A stretch of 64,000 nt of DNA from JAAYZQ01 sp041300865 (GTDB lineage: Bacteria; Chloroflexota; Anaerolineae; JAAYZQ01): positions 48,006 through 112,005 of the forward strand of contig JBFYTF010000036.1 in the NCBI GenBank assembly GCA_041300865.1, given 5' to 3'. Each line of letters starts with the position of its first letter. Positions within the stretch are counted from its first letter, which is position 1. The position numbers were made by a program, and so were the translations under genes. Of this stretch, positions 8,791-16,994 are shown in pieces. The notes under the pieces are model-generated. The model was not told the origin of the DNA and ran no database searches. It saw nothing but the letters and a program-made list of their open reading frames with translations.

Positions 8791-10086
8791 CTAGTGCTGG
8801 CGCCCGTTTCGCGCGCCTTGCCACAGCCGGGCAATGGTCGCCATTGCCTGCTCTCGTAGCTCCTCTTCGTCTGCGGTCTGGACCTGGCCATCGGCCACCA
8901 CCACCCGGCCATCGACGATCACGTGGCTCACGTCGCCTCCCGCCGCGCCCACCACCAAGTGATAGACGGCGTTTTCGGGCAGCAGCGGCGACGGTGCCGA
9001 GTTGCGCAGCAGGACCATGTCGGCCAGGGCGCCGGGCCTCAAGGCGCCGGCATCGAGGTGGAGCGCGCGCGCCGCCCGCGTGGTGTGCAGGCTCAGGACG
9101 TCCTCTGCCGAGACCTCGCCGGGAGTCTGCAGCGAGTGCAGCAGCAACGTCGTGCTGAGGTTGACAAAGGGGTCAAAGGCCCGCACAAAACCATCGTCAC
9201 CCAGGCTGGCATTGACCCCGGCTTTGAGCATCTTGCTCAACGGAGCGGCTCCGGTGCCAATCTCCATGTTCGACACCGGGTTGTGGGACACCTGCGTGCC
9301 CGTCTCGGCCAGCACGCCGATCTCCTCGTCGTCGAGGTGAACGCACTGCGATGCGATCGTATCCTGGTCGAGAACTCCGAGCTCGTGCAGGTAGTGCACC
9401 GGTCGCTTGCCAAATCGCTGCAGCGTATCCTGCACGTGGTAGGTGCCCTCGGAGACGTGGAGCTGGAAGAGGGCGTTGTGACGGCAGGCGATCTCTTTTG
9501 CCTGGCGAATGTAGGGACCACTGCACGAGAACGTGGTGTGCACGCTCATCACGCCGCGCACGCGCCCCCGCAGCGACAAGATCCGCTCGTTTTCCTCGAG
9601 CAGTTTCTGGGCGATCTCTTCTCCTGCACGTTGGGTGGCCTCGTTGGAGACAAAGGCCCGGGCGCCGGTTTTCGCTACGGCTTCCGCCTCGGCGAGCATG
9701 AAGCCCGGTGCCGCGTAAGGGGACTCCATGACGTCGCAAAAGCAGGTAAAGCCGCTCTTGAGGTGCAGCAGCGAGGCATAAGCGGCGAGGCTGGCCACGT
9801 CCTCGGCGCTAAGCATGTCTTCGACAAAGGGCCACCAGTACTCTTTCAGGAAGGGCCAGAACCCCGCCGGTGCCGGTACCGGGTGGCCGTAGGCCACCAG
9901 GCCGTGCAAATGGGTGTGGGTGCTGATCAGCCCCGGCATCAAGATGCCGTCGACGTACAGATCGGTCTCCTGGTCTCTCGCGCCGGCCAGGACACTAACG
10001 ATCTTGTCGCCCTCGATCTCGACCACAGGATCGCGGATCACGCCCTGTTCGGTCATCGTCACCGCCAGCCGCGCACCAACCTTCAT
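8791..10086 (-). CDS. Amidohydrolase, AtzA/TrzN/SsnA-like (cyclic amidine deaminase or chlorohydrolase type)
   Basis: 431 aa metallo-dependent hydrolase. The HxH motif is H57/H59 in STHTHLHG; further metal or substrate residues are LHVSEG, the CVHLDD histidine, and the late Asp in SLGDDGF. The C-terminal composite beta-domain closes with VIVDGRVVVADGQVQT. The family deaminates or dechlorinates amidine-containing rings (guanine, cytosine, 8-oxoguanine, s-triazines). Start chosen at ATG 10086, directly after AAGGAGGG; an in-frame upstream extension has no ribosome site and unrelated composition. It sits between the AOR-like and molybdenum hydroxylase genes, consistent with heterocycle processing. 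One of four amidohydrolases of this type in the window. Confidence 0.87.
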   Translation of the reverse strand: MKVGARLAVTMTEQGVIRDPVVEIEGDKIVSVLAGARDQETDLYVDGILMPGLISTHTHLHGLVAYGHPVPAPAGFWPFLKEYWWPFVEDMLSAEDVASLAAYASLLHLKSGFTCFCDVMESPYAAPGFMLAEAEAVAKTGARAFVSNEATQRAGEEIAQKLLEENERILSLRGRVRGVMSVHTTFSCSGPYIRQAKEIACRHNALFQLHVSEGTYHVQDTLQRFGKRPVHYLHELGVLDQDTIASQCVHLDDEEIGVLAETGTQVSHNPVSNMEIGTGAAPLSKMLKAGVNASLGDDGFVRAFDPFVNLSTTLLLHSLQTPGEVSAEDVLSLHTTRAARALHLDAGALRPGALADMVLLRNSAPSPLLPENAVYHLVVGAAGGDVSHVIVDGRVVVADGQVQTADEEELREQAMATIARLWQGARNGRQH

Positions 10087-10123
10087 AGTTTCCCTCCTTT
10101 CTCTCCCTGTGCCCGCTCTCGGC

Positions 10124-11833
10124 TCACGCCGGCTGGAACAGGCGAGCCAGGTCCAGCTGGGCGAGTTTTTCTGAGCAGGGACGGCCCTGCTCATCCCAGC
10201 CCCGGATGCGGTAATAGGCGGCCATCCCCTCGCGGTAGACGTCCGGCTTGAGCATGCCGTCCATGATGCGACGGGGCAGGGTGTCGTGCGAGGCGTCGAC
10301 GCCGCGCTTGACGTTGAGCAGGCGCTCCAGGTTGTAGATCCGCTCGCCGGCTACATCAAGCTCCTCGTCACTGAACTCGGTGCCCAGGACGGCGCTCAGC
10401 GCGGAGGCGTAGAACGGGCGCAGCGTTCCGGCGAGGAACGTGCAGACGATGAGCGAGTCGCGGACGCAGCCGGCATCGTGGTAGTTCGCGACCATTTGGG
10501 CCAACTCTACCCCGGAGAACTCGGTCCCCGACAGCTCGTCGGCGACCGTCCAGGCCCGGCTGTGACAGCCGCCGCGGTTGGCCGTGCTGTAGGAGATGGC
10601 CATGCCCGTGAGCTTGCGCGGGTCGTAGGCGGCCAGCTCCAGCCCCTTCACCTGCATGGCGTAATCCACTCCCAGGCTGCGGGCCGCAGCCCGAGTGCCC
10701 TGGCCCAGGAGGTCGCCCTCAGCCTGCCGGTAGCCGATCTTGTGCACCAGGTCCAGGATGTTGGAAGGATCGTCCAGGGTGCCGGTGTATTCCCGGTAGA
10801 AGGCCACCGCGTTGCCGGTAGAGATGGTGTCGACACCCAGATCGTTGCAGAGGTTGTTCGCCCGGGCGATGAGGGCATAGTCGTCGACGCGGTTGTCACC
10901 GCCAAAGGCCCACACCGTTTCGTATTCGGCCGCTTCCAGCTCCAGGCCATCGACCCGGACGTGGAGACGACAGCGGACGGGACAGGAGGGGCAGGTCGTG
11001 CGCTTGTAGACAAACTCCTCGACGATGCGCTCGCCGTAGAGGTTCGCAGCCCCGGCGAAATAGCGCTCCCGGTGATTCCCCGTGGGGAAGGCGTGGAACT
11101 CGTTGACGGGCGCCACCAGGTTCGGGGTGCTGATGGGGCCTTGCACCTCCATCAAGAAGCTCGACTCGCGGATGGCGCGCAGTGCATCACGGCTGACGAC
11201 CTTCAGGCGGTCCGGATCGGCGACAGGGATCTCGCTGTTGCCTCGCGCGACGATGGCCTTGACGTTCTTGCTGCCCAGGATGGCGCCCATCCCGCACCGG
11301 CCGGCTGAATGGCTCTCGTCGCCGCGCACGTTGGCCATGGCCACCAGCCTCTCGCCGGCCGGGCCGATGACCACTGCTCGCAGGTTGCCCTTTTCCTCCC
11401 GCTCAAGGATGGTCCGTGCCTGGGAGACCGTCAGGCCCCACAGGTCAGGACGCGGAAGGACCTCGACCTTGTTCTCGTCGATATAGACAACCGAGGGCTG
11501 CGGGGCCTGTCCTTGGAGCACGAGAGCGAGGGTATCGGTGCGGGCCAGGGCCGGGCCAAAGTCACCGCCAAGCCAGCTGCCGGCGCACAGCCCCGTGAGG
11601 GGAGATACGCCAAAGAAGCACGCGCGGTTGGCTCCGGGGAAGCCGGTGGCGGTGAGGCCGCCGGTGGCGATGATCAGCGGCAGATCCGGGTCCAGGGCCG
11701 GCAGGGCCAGGTCGGCGCCGGCCATGAGGCGTGCTCCCAGGCCGAGGCCGCCCAGGTACTGCCCTTGCATGGTTGGATCCACGGCTTGGCTCTGAGGCGA
11801 CCCAGAACAGAGATCCAGACAGCGAATGTGCAT
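10124..11833 (-). CDS. Aldehyde ferredoxin oxidoreductase family protein (tungsten/molybdopterin)
   Basis: 569 aa, usual length for the AOR/FOR/GOR/WOR family, which oxidises aldehydes to acids and reduces ferredoxin. The N-terminal bis-pterin domain shows YLGGLGLGARL and GRCGMGAILGSKNVKAI. The [4Fe-4S] ligands are C281/C284/C288 (CPSCPVRC) with the distal C464 (RDSLIVCTF). Members need W or Mo and are usually found in anaerobes, so an anaerobic or facultative host is suggested. Start taken at ATG 11833, seven bases after AAGGGGG; an ATG 30 bases upstream lacks a good site. It is the first gene after the promoter at 11975-12003 and probably heads the operon running off the left edge. Confidence 0.88.
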   Translation of the reverse strand: MHIRCLDLCSGSPQSQAVDPTMQGQYLGGLGLGARLMAGADLALPALDPDLPLIIATGGLTATGFPGANRACFFGVSPLTGLCAGSWLGGDFGPALARTDTLALVLQGQAPQPSVVYIDENKVEVLPRPDLWGLTVSQARTILEREEKGNLRAVVIGPAGERLVAMANVRGDESHSAGRCGMGAILGSKNVKAIVARGNSEIPVADPDRLKVVSRDALRAIRESSFLMEVQGPISTPNLVAPVNEFHAFPTGNHRERYFAGAANLYGERIVEEFVYKRTTCPSCPVRCRLHVRVDGLELEAAEYETVWAFGGDNRVDDYALIARANNLCNDLGVDTISTGNAVAFYREYTGTLDDPSNILDLVHKIGYRQAEGDLLGQGTRAAARSLGVDYAMQVKGLELAAYDPRKLTGMAISYSTANRGGCHSRAWTVADELSGTEFSGVELAQMVANYHDAGCVRDSLIVCTFLAGTLRPFYASALSAVLGTEFSDEELDVAGERIYNLERLLNVKRGVDASHDTLPRRIMDGMLKPDVYREGMAAYYRIRGWDEQGRPCSEKLAQLDLARLFQPA

Positions 11834-11970
11834 AACCGTTCCCCCTTGATCTACGCTACTCATCTTCGAGCTTGAGCACGGACTGGGAAAGACGCTTGCG
11901 GGCCGGGAACAGACCTATGGGCCAAAGAGCGTTGCACGCATGGCTGACAAGCCGGCACCGGGCAGACATT

Positions 11971-11990
11971 GTATATTCTACAATATATAC
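11971..11990. promoter_or_regulatory. Candidate operator palindrome overlapping the AOR operon promoter
   Basis: A 20-bp inverted repeat with arms GTATAT and ATATAC around an 8-bp centre. It covers the -10 box and part of the spacer of the minus-strand promoter here, so a bound protein would block transcription. The 9-mer TACAATATA in it recurs in the promoter of the FCD-type GntR gene (near 49631), and a related TATAGTATA lies in the promoter at 20903-20931. The regulator's identity is inferred, not shown. Confidence 0.5.
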
Positions 11991-12003
11991 TGGCTGCTGT
12001 CAA
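11975..12003 (-). promoter_or_regulatory. Sigma70-type promoter for the AOR/amidohydrolase/PreA operon
   Basis: On the minus strand TTGACA (12003-11998), a 17-bp spacer and TAGAAT (11980-11975). The -10 box lies about 140 bp upstream of the AOR-like start codon at 11833. The AT-rich stretch stands out in a GC-rich region and contains an inverted repeat. Confidence 0.7.
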
Positions 12004-12058
12004 AGTCTGTCCTGCTCCTGGGATAAGGTAGAGCCGTGTAATCCTCCTGCTCCTCCGA

Positions 12059-13006
12059 TCAACGTTTGCCTTTGTTATACGGGAAGCCCAGTGCTGCTGG
12101 CGGCCGTGTGCGGCCGGTCAAACCGACGAACGTCAGGAAGGTCAACAAGTACGGAATCATCAGAACCAACTCGTACGGTATCTGGACGTCCAGCGCCTGC
12201 AGCCGGAGTGTAGAGGCATCCGCCGCACCAAAAAAGGCACACGCTAGCGCGACGCGCCAGGGATCCCATCTACCAAAGATGACAGCAGCGAGTGCAATAA
12301 ATCCGCGCCCGGCGCTCATGCCCTCCAAAAACATGTTTGACTGTCCCAAAGACAGGAAAGCCCCTCCAGCTGCCGCCAGTGCGCCGCACAGGATTGTGAA
12401 TGCATAGCGCCAAAAAGCGACGTTGACACCCACCGTGTCGGCTGCCAGAGGCTGCTCGCCTACTGCCCGAATTTTCAAGCCCCACGTGGTCTTGTATAGG
12501 ATGAACGCGCTGACAGGAACCAGGACATATGCAACATAGACGAGGGGCACGTGCTGGAAAAAGATCTCGCCGACGACCGGGATACTGCTGAGATAAGGTA
12601 CCTCCCACACCTCGAAGGACTCGACGGTGACCCGCTGACCGAGCTCGAAAAAGCTGCGAGACAAGAAGGTCGTCAAGCCTGCAACGGCTATGTTGATGGC
12701 CGCCCCACTGACCACCTGGTCCCCCCTCACCGTCACAGCGACAAAGGCGTGAACAAGGGCCACCAGGCCACCACAAACCATCGCCACCAGCAGACCCAGC
12801 CAGGCATTGCCGAACAAGTAGGCACCCAAGACTCCGCCGAAAGCACCGCTCAACATCATGCCTTCAAGGCCGATATTGAGAATTCCGGTGCGTTCGCTGA
12901 AAACCTCACCGACGGCGGCAAAGATCAGAGGTACTGCAAACCGTACAGCCGCGGCCCAGAAGGCGACTGCGAACAAATTGCTCAGCAGGCCCACAGCTTC
13001 AGTCAC
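12059..13006 (-). CDS. ABC transporter permease 2, BMP/nucleoside type (YufQ/NupC-like)
   Basis: 315 aa, hydrophobic throughout with about 8-9 membrane segments. The family signature FSERTGILNIGLEGMMLSGA and the cytoplasmic loop TTWGLKIRAVGEQPLAAD (EAA-like contact to the ATPase) are clear. It forms the permease pair with the gene at 12999-14102. Start chosen at GTG 13006, because GCGAGGA precedes it by 4-5 bases and it overlaps the upstream stop by 8 bp; an ATG at 13039 would give an 11-residue extension with no ribosome site. Family transporters import nucleosides, purine bases or related compounds. Last gene of the operon starting at 20770. Confidence 0.85.
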   Translation of the reverse strand: MTEAVGLLSNLFAVAFWAAAVRFAVPLIFAAVGEVFSERTGILNIGLEGMMLSGAFGGVLGAYLFGNAWLGLLVAMVCGGLVALVHAFVAVTVRGDQVVSGAAINIAVAGLTTFLSRSFFELGQRVTVESFEVWEVPYLSSIPVVGEIFFQHVPLVYVAYVLVPVSAFILYKTTWGLKIRAVGEQPLAADTVGVNVAFWRYAFTILCGALAAAGGAFLSLGQSNMFLEGMSAGRGFIALAAVIFGRWDPWRVALACAFFGAADASTLRLQALDVQIPYELVLMIPYLLTFLTFVGLTGRTRPPAALGFPYNKGKR

Positions 13007-14102
13007 ATTTCCTCGCTTCTTCGCGCCAAAGCATGCCAAGCTGTATTGCCCCGGCTATCGCCACAAAGAGTATAGCGACTCCCTGGATGAAGGCCGCGAC
13101 TGAAGAAGGGACCCCCATCGTTCGCTGCATCATATTCGAGCCGGCCCGCAACGCGCCAAAGAAAATCGCGGCCGCAACAACGCCAAATGGGTGTCCTCGG
13201 GCCAGAAGGGCAATTGCGATAGCATCGTACCCATAACCGGGTGAGAAAAAGTCACTGAGCCGGTGCTGGACTCCTAGCACCTCCATGATGCCCGCCATGC
13301 CAGCCAGACCGCCACTGACCAGCATGGAAACCGTGATGCTGCGAGTAGGCGAGATGCCGGCGTGCCGAGCAGCGCGCGAACCAAAACCCACGGCACGTAT
13401 CCGGAAGCCCAACGTCGTATGATATAGCACGACATACATAATGACGGCAGCCGCCAACGCAATCGGCAACCCGACGTGAAGGCGTCCTGCTTTCCAGATA
13501 ATGGGCAGTTGCGATGTGACGGGGACGATCTCTGTCTGTGGGTAGTAAGCACCCGGTTCCTGGATTGGGCCATGCACCATGTAGCTCACGAACCAGAAAG
13601 CAACATAGTTCAGCATGATGGTCATAATGATCTCGCTGAGCCCACGTTTCGCCCGCAAATAACCGGGGATGCCTCCCCAAATGGCGCCGCCAACAAAGCT
13701 GCCCAGTACGCAGAGCGGGATGTGCAACCAGGCGGGCAGACCCACCGCAAAGAGGGCAACAAGCGTTCCCACCAGAGCCCCAACATACAGCTGCCCCTCG
13801 GCCCCGATATTAAACAGAGAGCAGTGCAGGGCAAACGCCACTCCAAGGCCTGCCAGGATGAGCGGTACCGACTTTTGGAGAGTGAGGCCTACCTCCTGCC
13901 AACCGCCCATCGTGCCCTTGAGCATAGCCCCGTAAGCCGCTAACGGATCAACCCCAGCAACCAGGAGAGCCGCCGCCCCAACTAACAGGGCCAAGAGCAC
14001 TGCCCAGATCGGACCAAACGTTCGCAAGGACCAAAGTGCTCCCCTCAAGAGCTGGTCCGCTAAGGACCGGTGAGTACCCAATCGTTCTGCTTCTGCTGCC
14101 AT
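12999..14102 (-). CDS. ABC transporter permease 1, BMP/nucleoside type (YufP/NupB-like)
   Basis: 367 aa. A polar N-terminus of about 28 residues is followed by about 9-10 membrane helices. Family features are CSLFNIGAEGQLYVGA, EIIMTIMLNYVAFW, the ATPase-contact loop TLGFRIRAVGFGSRAARHAG and LSDFFSPGYGYDAIAIALL. It pairs with the permease encoded just downstream and the two-domain ATPase encoded 26 bp upstream. Its paralogue in the other BMP transporter is at 24227-25276, and the alignment of the two N-termini bears on the start of that gene. Confidence 0.87.
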   Translation of the reverse strand: MAAEAERLGTHRSLADQLLRGALWSLRTFGPIWAVLLALLVGAAALLVAGVDPLAAYGAMLKGTMGGWQEVGLTLQKSVPLILAGLGVAFALHCSLFNIGAEGQLYVGALVGTLVALFAVGLPAWLHIPLCVLGSFVGGAIWGGIPGYLRAKRGLSEIIMTIMLNYVAFWFVSYMVHGPIQEPGAYYPQTEIVPVTSQLPIIWKAGRLHVGLPIALAAAVIMYVVLYHTTLGFRIRAVGFGSRAARHAGISPTRSITVSMLVSGGLAGMAGIMEVLGVQHRLSDFFSPGYGYDAIAIALLARGHPFGVVAAAIFFGALRAGSNMMQRTMGVPSSVAAFIQGVAILFVAIAGAIQLGMLWREEARKCD

Positions 14103-14128
14103 AGCTCTCTGTCTCTGGCTCCAGCTCT

Positions 14129-15658
14129 TTACAGAGCTGTCGATAGTCCCAGCGATGTGCCGGCCATCATCAGCCCAAGCTGTTCTATATCTGCATCCTT
14201 GTTCTCGATGATGCCCATGATCCTCCCCTCGTAGATGACCGCAATTCGATCGGCGAGCATCAGAATCTCTTCCAGCTCAGTGGAGATGAGCAGGATTGCG
14301 GCTCCCCGATCACGCTGCTCCAACAGACAGCGATAAACGTACTCGGTTGCGCCCACATCAAGACCACGCGTGGGCTGAAACGCCAGAACGAAGGAAGGGG
14401 TGCGGCTCAGTTCTCGAGCCAAAACGATCTTTTGCTGGTTCCCGCCGGACAGCGACCGGGTGACCATCTCCGGTCGATTGGGACGGATGTCGTACTCTTC
14501 TCCGAGAGCGAGCGCCTGCTTGCGCACGGCCCTTCGATTCAGAAACGAAAACCGCGAGTTGGGTCTTCGGTCAACGGAATCGAGGATCAAATTCTCTCCG
14601 ATGGTAAAGTCCATGATCAGGCCAAGTTCGTGACGATCTTCAGGAATACGCGCAACGCCCAGCGATACGAGCTGCTTGGGTCCCAAGTGGGTCACATCTT
14701 GTCCCTTGACCTTCACGCTTCCCGTCGAAGCCTTTTGCAGGCCTGACACAATGGCCGCCAGTTCCTGTTGACCATTGCCGTCCACACCCGCTACGGCAAG
14801 GATCTCACCCTCACACACCTGAAACGATACGCCGGAGAGCAGCGGCTTGTCTCCGTGGTTGTGCAGTGTCAGGTCGCCCACCTCCAGGACAGGGTGACGC
14901 GACCCGTGAACGCTGTTTCTTGAGACCTGAAACACAACTTCGCGCCCGACCATCATACGGGCCAGTTGAGCCTTGTCCGTCTTGTCGCGCTCAACGGTGT
15001 CGACCACCCGGCCGTCTCTCAGCACCGTGATCCGGTCACTGATCTCCATGACCTCGTTTAGCTTATGAGAGATAAAGATCACCGATTTTCCCTGTGCCGT
15101 GAAACTCCGCAAGATATCGAACAAGTCTCGGACTTCACCGGGCGTGAGTACAGCCGTTGGTTCGTCCAGAATCAGTAGCTTGGCATCGCGGTAGAGTGCC
15201 TTCATGATTTCGACTCGCTGGCGCACGCCCACCGGCAGGTCGCCAATGACTGCGCACGGGTCCACCGAGAGCCCATACCGCTCCGAGAGTTCCCGGACCG
15301 CTGTCTCAACCTTGTTCAGATCAAGGAGAGGCTCCTTGGGCAGGCGCGTTCCCAGTACAATGTTTTCCGCCACTGTGAAGGCCGGGATGAGCATGAAGTG
15401 CTGGTGCACCATGCCGATTCCGCAGGCGATTGCAGCGCTAGGCGACGATATACTGACGCGCTTGCCATGCATGTACACCGAACCGCTGTCTGCCTCATAG
15501 AGTCCATAAAGGACATTCATGAGTGTCGTTTTGCCTGCCCCATTTTCACCGAGCAAAGCGTGCACTTCGCCACTCTCAACCTCAAGGGAAACGCAGTCGT
15601 TGGCGTTGACACCGGGAAATCGTTTGGTTATTCTCTCCATGGACAGCAGAGCAGGCAT
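14129..15658 (-). CDS. ABC transporter ATP-binding protein with two nucleotide-binding domains, BMP/nucleoside type (YufO/NupA-like)
   Basis: 509 aa, two fused ABC domains as in the nucleoside/sugar (RbsA-like) group. Domain 1 has Walker A GENGAGKTT, a degenerate signature LPVGVRQRVEI and Walker B LLILDEPTAVLTP. Domain 2 has a degenerate Walker A (GVDGNGQQE), a good signature LSGGNQQKIVLA and a Walker B-like FQPTRGLDVGA. Such asymmetry is normal for the family. Start at ATG 15658 after GGGAG; the reading frame runs 23 codons further upstream, through the intergenic hairpin, but without support. It powers the permeases at 12059-14102. Confidence 0.88.
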   Translation of the reverse strand: MPALLSMERITKRFPGVNANDCVSLEVESGEVHALLGENGAGKTTLMNVLYGLYEADSGSVYMHGKRVSISSPSAAIACGIGMVHQHFMLIPAFTVAENIVLGTRLPKEPLLDLNKVETAVRELSERYGLSVDPCAVIGDLPVGVRQRVEIMKALYRDAKLLILDEPTAVLTPGEVRDLFDILRSFTAQGKSVIFISHKLNEVMEISDRITVLRDGRVVDTVERDKTDKAQLARMMVGREVVFQVSRNSVHGSRHPVLEVGDLTLHNHGDKPLLSGVSFQVCEGEILAVAGVDGNGQQELAAIVSGLQKASTGSVKVKGQDVTHLGPKQLVSLGVARIPEDRHELGLIMDFTIGENLILDSVDRRPNSRFSFLNRRAVRKQALALGEEYDIRPNRPEMVTRSLSGGNQQKIVLARELSRTPSFVLAFQPTRGLDVGATEYVYRCLLEQRDRGAAILLISTELEEILMLADRIAVIYEGRIMGIIENKDADIEQLGLMMAGTSLGLSTAL

Positions 15659-15692
15659 CCGTTCTCCCGAGCTTGATGACTTTGGAGAGCGA

Positions 15693-15721
15693 TTGACCAG
15701 GCGAGCGTTCAGCCTGGTCAA
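15693..15721 (-). promoter_or_regulatory. Stem-loop between the binding-protein gene and the ATPase gene
   Basis: A perfect 10-bp stem (TTGACCAGGC against GCCTGGTCAA) with a 9-base loop, 18 bp after the binding-protein stop. There is no U-run, so a full intrinsic terminator is unlikely. By analogy with known binding-protein operons it may stabilise the upstream mRNA or reduce downstream expression. Similar hairpins occupy the same slot in the operons at 26920-26951 and 54257-54314. Confidence 0.6.
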
Positions 15722-15739
15722 CCGCATCTCAGTTCATAT

Positions 15740-16780
15740 CTAATCCTGGGGCGGGACGTCGATCCGTGGCACTTCTGCCTTGCCGGAAATGATGTCCTGC
15801 CGGACCTGTTCTACTTGAGCGGCGACGTCGTCAGGCACGGTACCGTGATAGGGCGCGATGTCAACAGCGCCAACTTCCAGGCCGTACATCTGAATCTCTC
15901 CAGCAAAGTCACCCGCCAAGATACGCTTGACGCCCTCAACCATGAGCGTGCCATAGTCCACAATGAAGCTAGTAAGAACAGTCTCGGGTGCGAGCGAGTT
16001 CTGATCGAAGCCAAAACCGATGGCATACACCCCCTTTTCCTGGCAGCCATCGATGACGCCGACTCCAGCTTCGTTGGCGATGTGAAAAATGACGTCTACG
16101 TCAGTGCTGATCTGGGCCAAAGCGGCTTCCTTTGCCCTGGCTACATCATCCAAGGTGCCAATATAGGCAGTAGTTGCTTCTGCGTCCGAATTGACGTATT
16201 GGGCGCCAGCTCCAAAAGCCTCAATGCCGCGGACGATGATCGGGAACTCCATGCCGCCCACAGCACCGACCCTGTTCGTCTTGGTCATCAGGCCGGCCAC
16301 AGCACCGACAAGGAACCCGGCTTCCTCAAAGACCGGCTCAAGGGACGCGACATTCGGTCCGGAAACGTTGCCGTTGTTGACGAGGTAGTAGATGTCGGGG
16401 TATTCTGGTGCAATCTTGGCTGCTGGTTCTCCGAACTCGAAGCCATGGCCAATAATGATGTCATAGCCCTCGTCGCTGAAGCTGCGATAGGTTTCGTCGA
16501 ACTCTGCCGGAGGAACCGATTCGGCAAAGGCGACTTCGAGACCCAACTCGCTCTCGATTCTCTTCAAGCCCTCATAGGCCATCGCATTGAAGCTTTGATC
16601 GCTGATGGGGCCGATAAGTACCAATGCCACTCGGGGCTTTTCCTCGGTAGCCTCCGCTGCTGTTGGCGCGGCTGCCGGAGCTACTGTTGGCTCCGGCTCC
16701 GGCGTGGAACCGCAAGCAGCGATCATTGCCAGCAGCATTGCCAGAACAAGTACAAGACTAGCACCCTTGGTCCGTTTCAC
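15740..16780 (-). CDS. BMP family ABC transporter substrate-binding lipoprotein
   Basis: 346 aa secreted lipoprotein. It begins with a positively charged N-terminus, a hydrophobic stretch and lipobox MIAAC (lipidated Cys23), then a Pro/Glu/Ala linker, then one BMP (Med/PnrA-like) domain. Domain markers are VALVLIGPISDQSFNAMAYEG, GYDIIIGHGFEF, VGAVGGMEFPII and IFHIANEAGVGVIDG. Family members bind nucleosides, purines or similar small molecules. Start is GTG 16780, six bases after AAGGAGAG; no ATG in frame has a ribosome site. Within the operon it follows the three hydroxylase subunit genes and precedes its transporter genes, so the ligand is probably a hydroxylase substrate (inference). Confidence 0.88.
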   Translation of the reverse strand: MKRTKGASLVLVLAMLLAMIAACGSTPEPEPTVAPAAAPTAAEATEEKPRVALVLIGPISDQSFNAMAYEGLKRIESELGLEVAFAESVPPAEFDETYRSFSDEGYDIIIGHGFEFGEPAAKIAPEYPDIYYLVNNGNVSGPNVASLEPVFEEAGFLVGAVAGLMTKTNRVGAVGGMEFPIIVRGIEAFGAGAQYVNSDAEATTAYIGTLDDVARAKEAALAQISTDVDVIFHIANEAGVGVIDGCQEKGVYAIGFGFDQNSLAPETVLTSFIVDYGTLMVEGVKRILAGDFAGEIQMYGLEVGAVDIAPYHGTVPDDVAAQVEQVRQDIISGKAEVPRIDVPPQD

Positions 16781-16994
16781 TTTCTCTCTCCTTTTTGTTT
16801 CAAGCGTTCTTTTCGAACCAGCGGACGGCTGCGAAAAACGCACATGGACTTTTGCGCCGACCCCCATGGATGTGTCGGGCACAGCGTCTCATCCCGCAAT
16901 CCCCTTATCAGACTCTTGTTGGGCTACGCCTCCTTCTCTGGTGCTAAGCAAAGACCCGCACCCCACTTTGCGTCCGAGCCTCGCTCCAGCCGCC

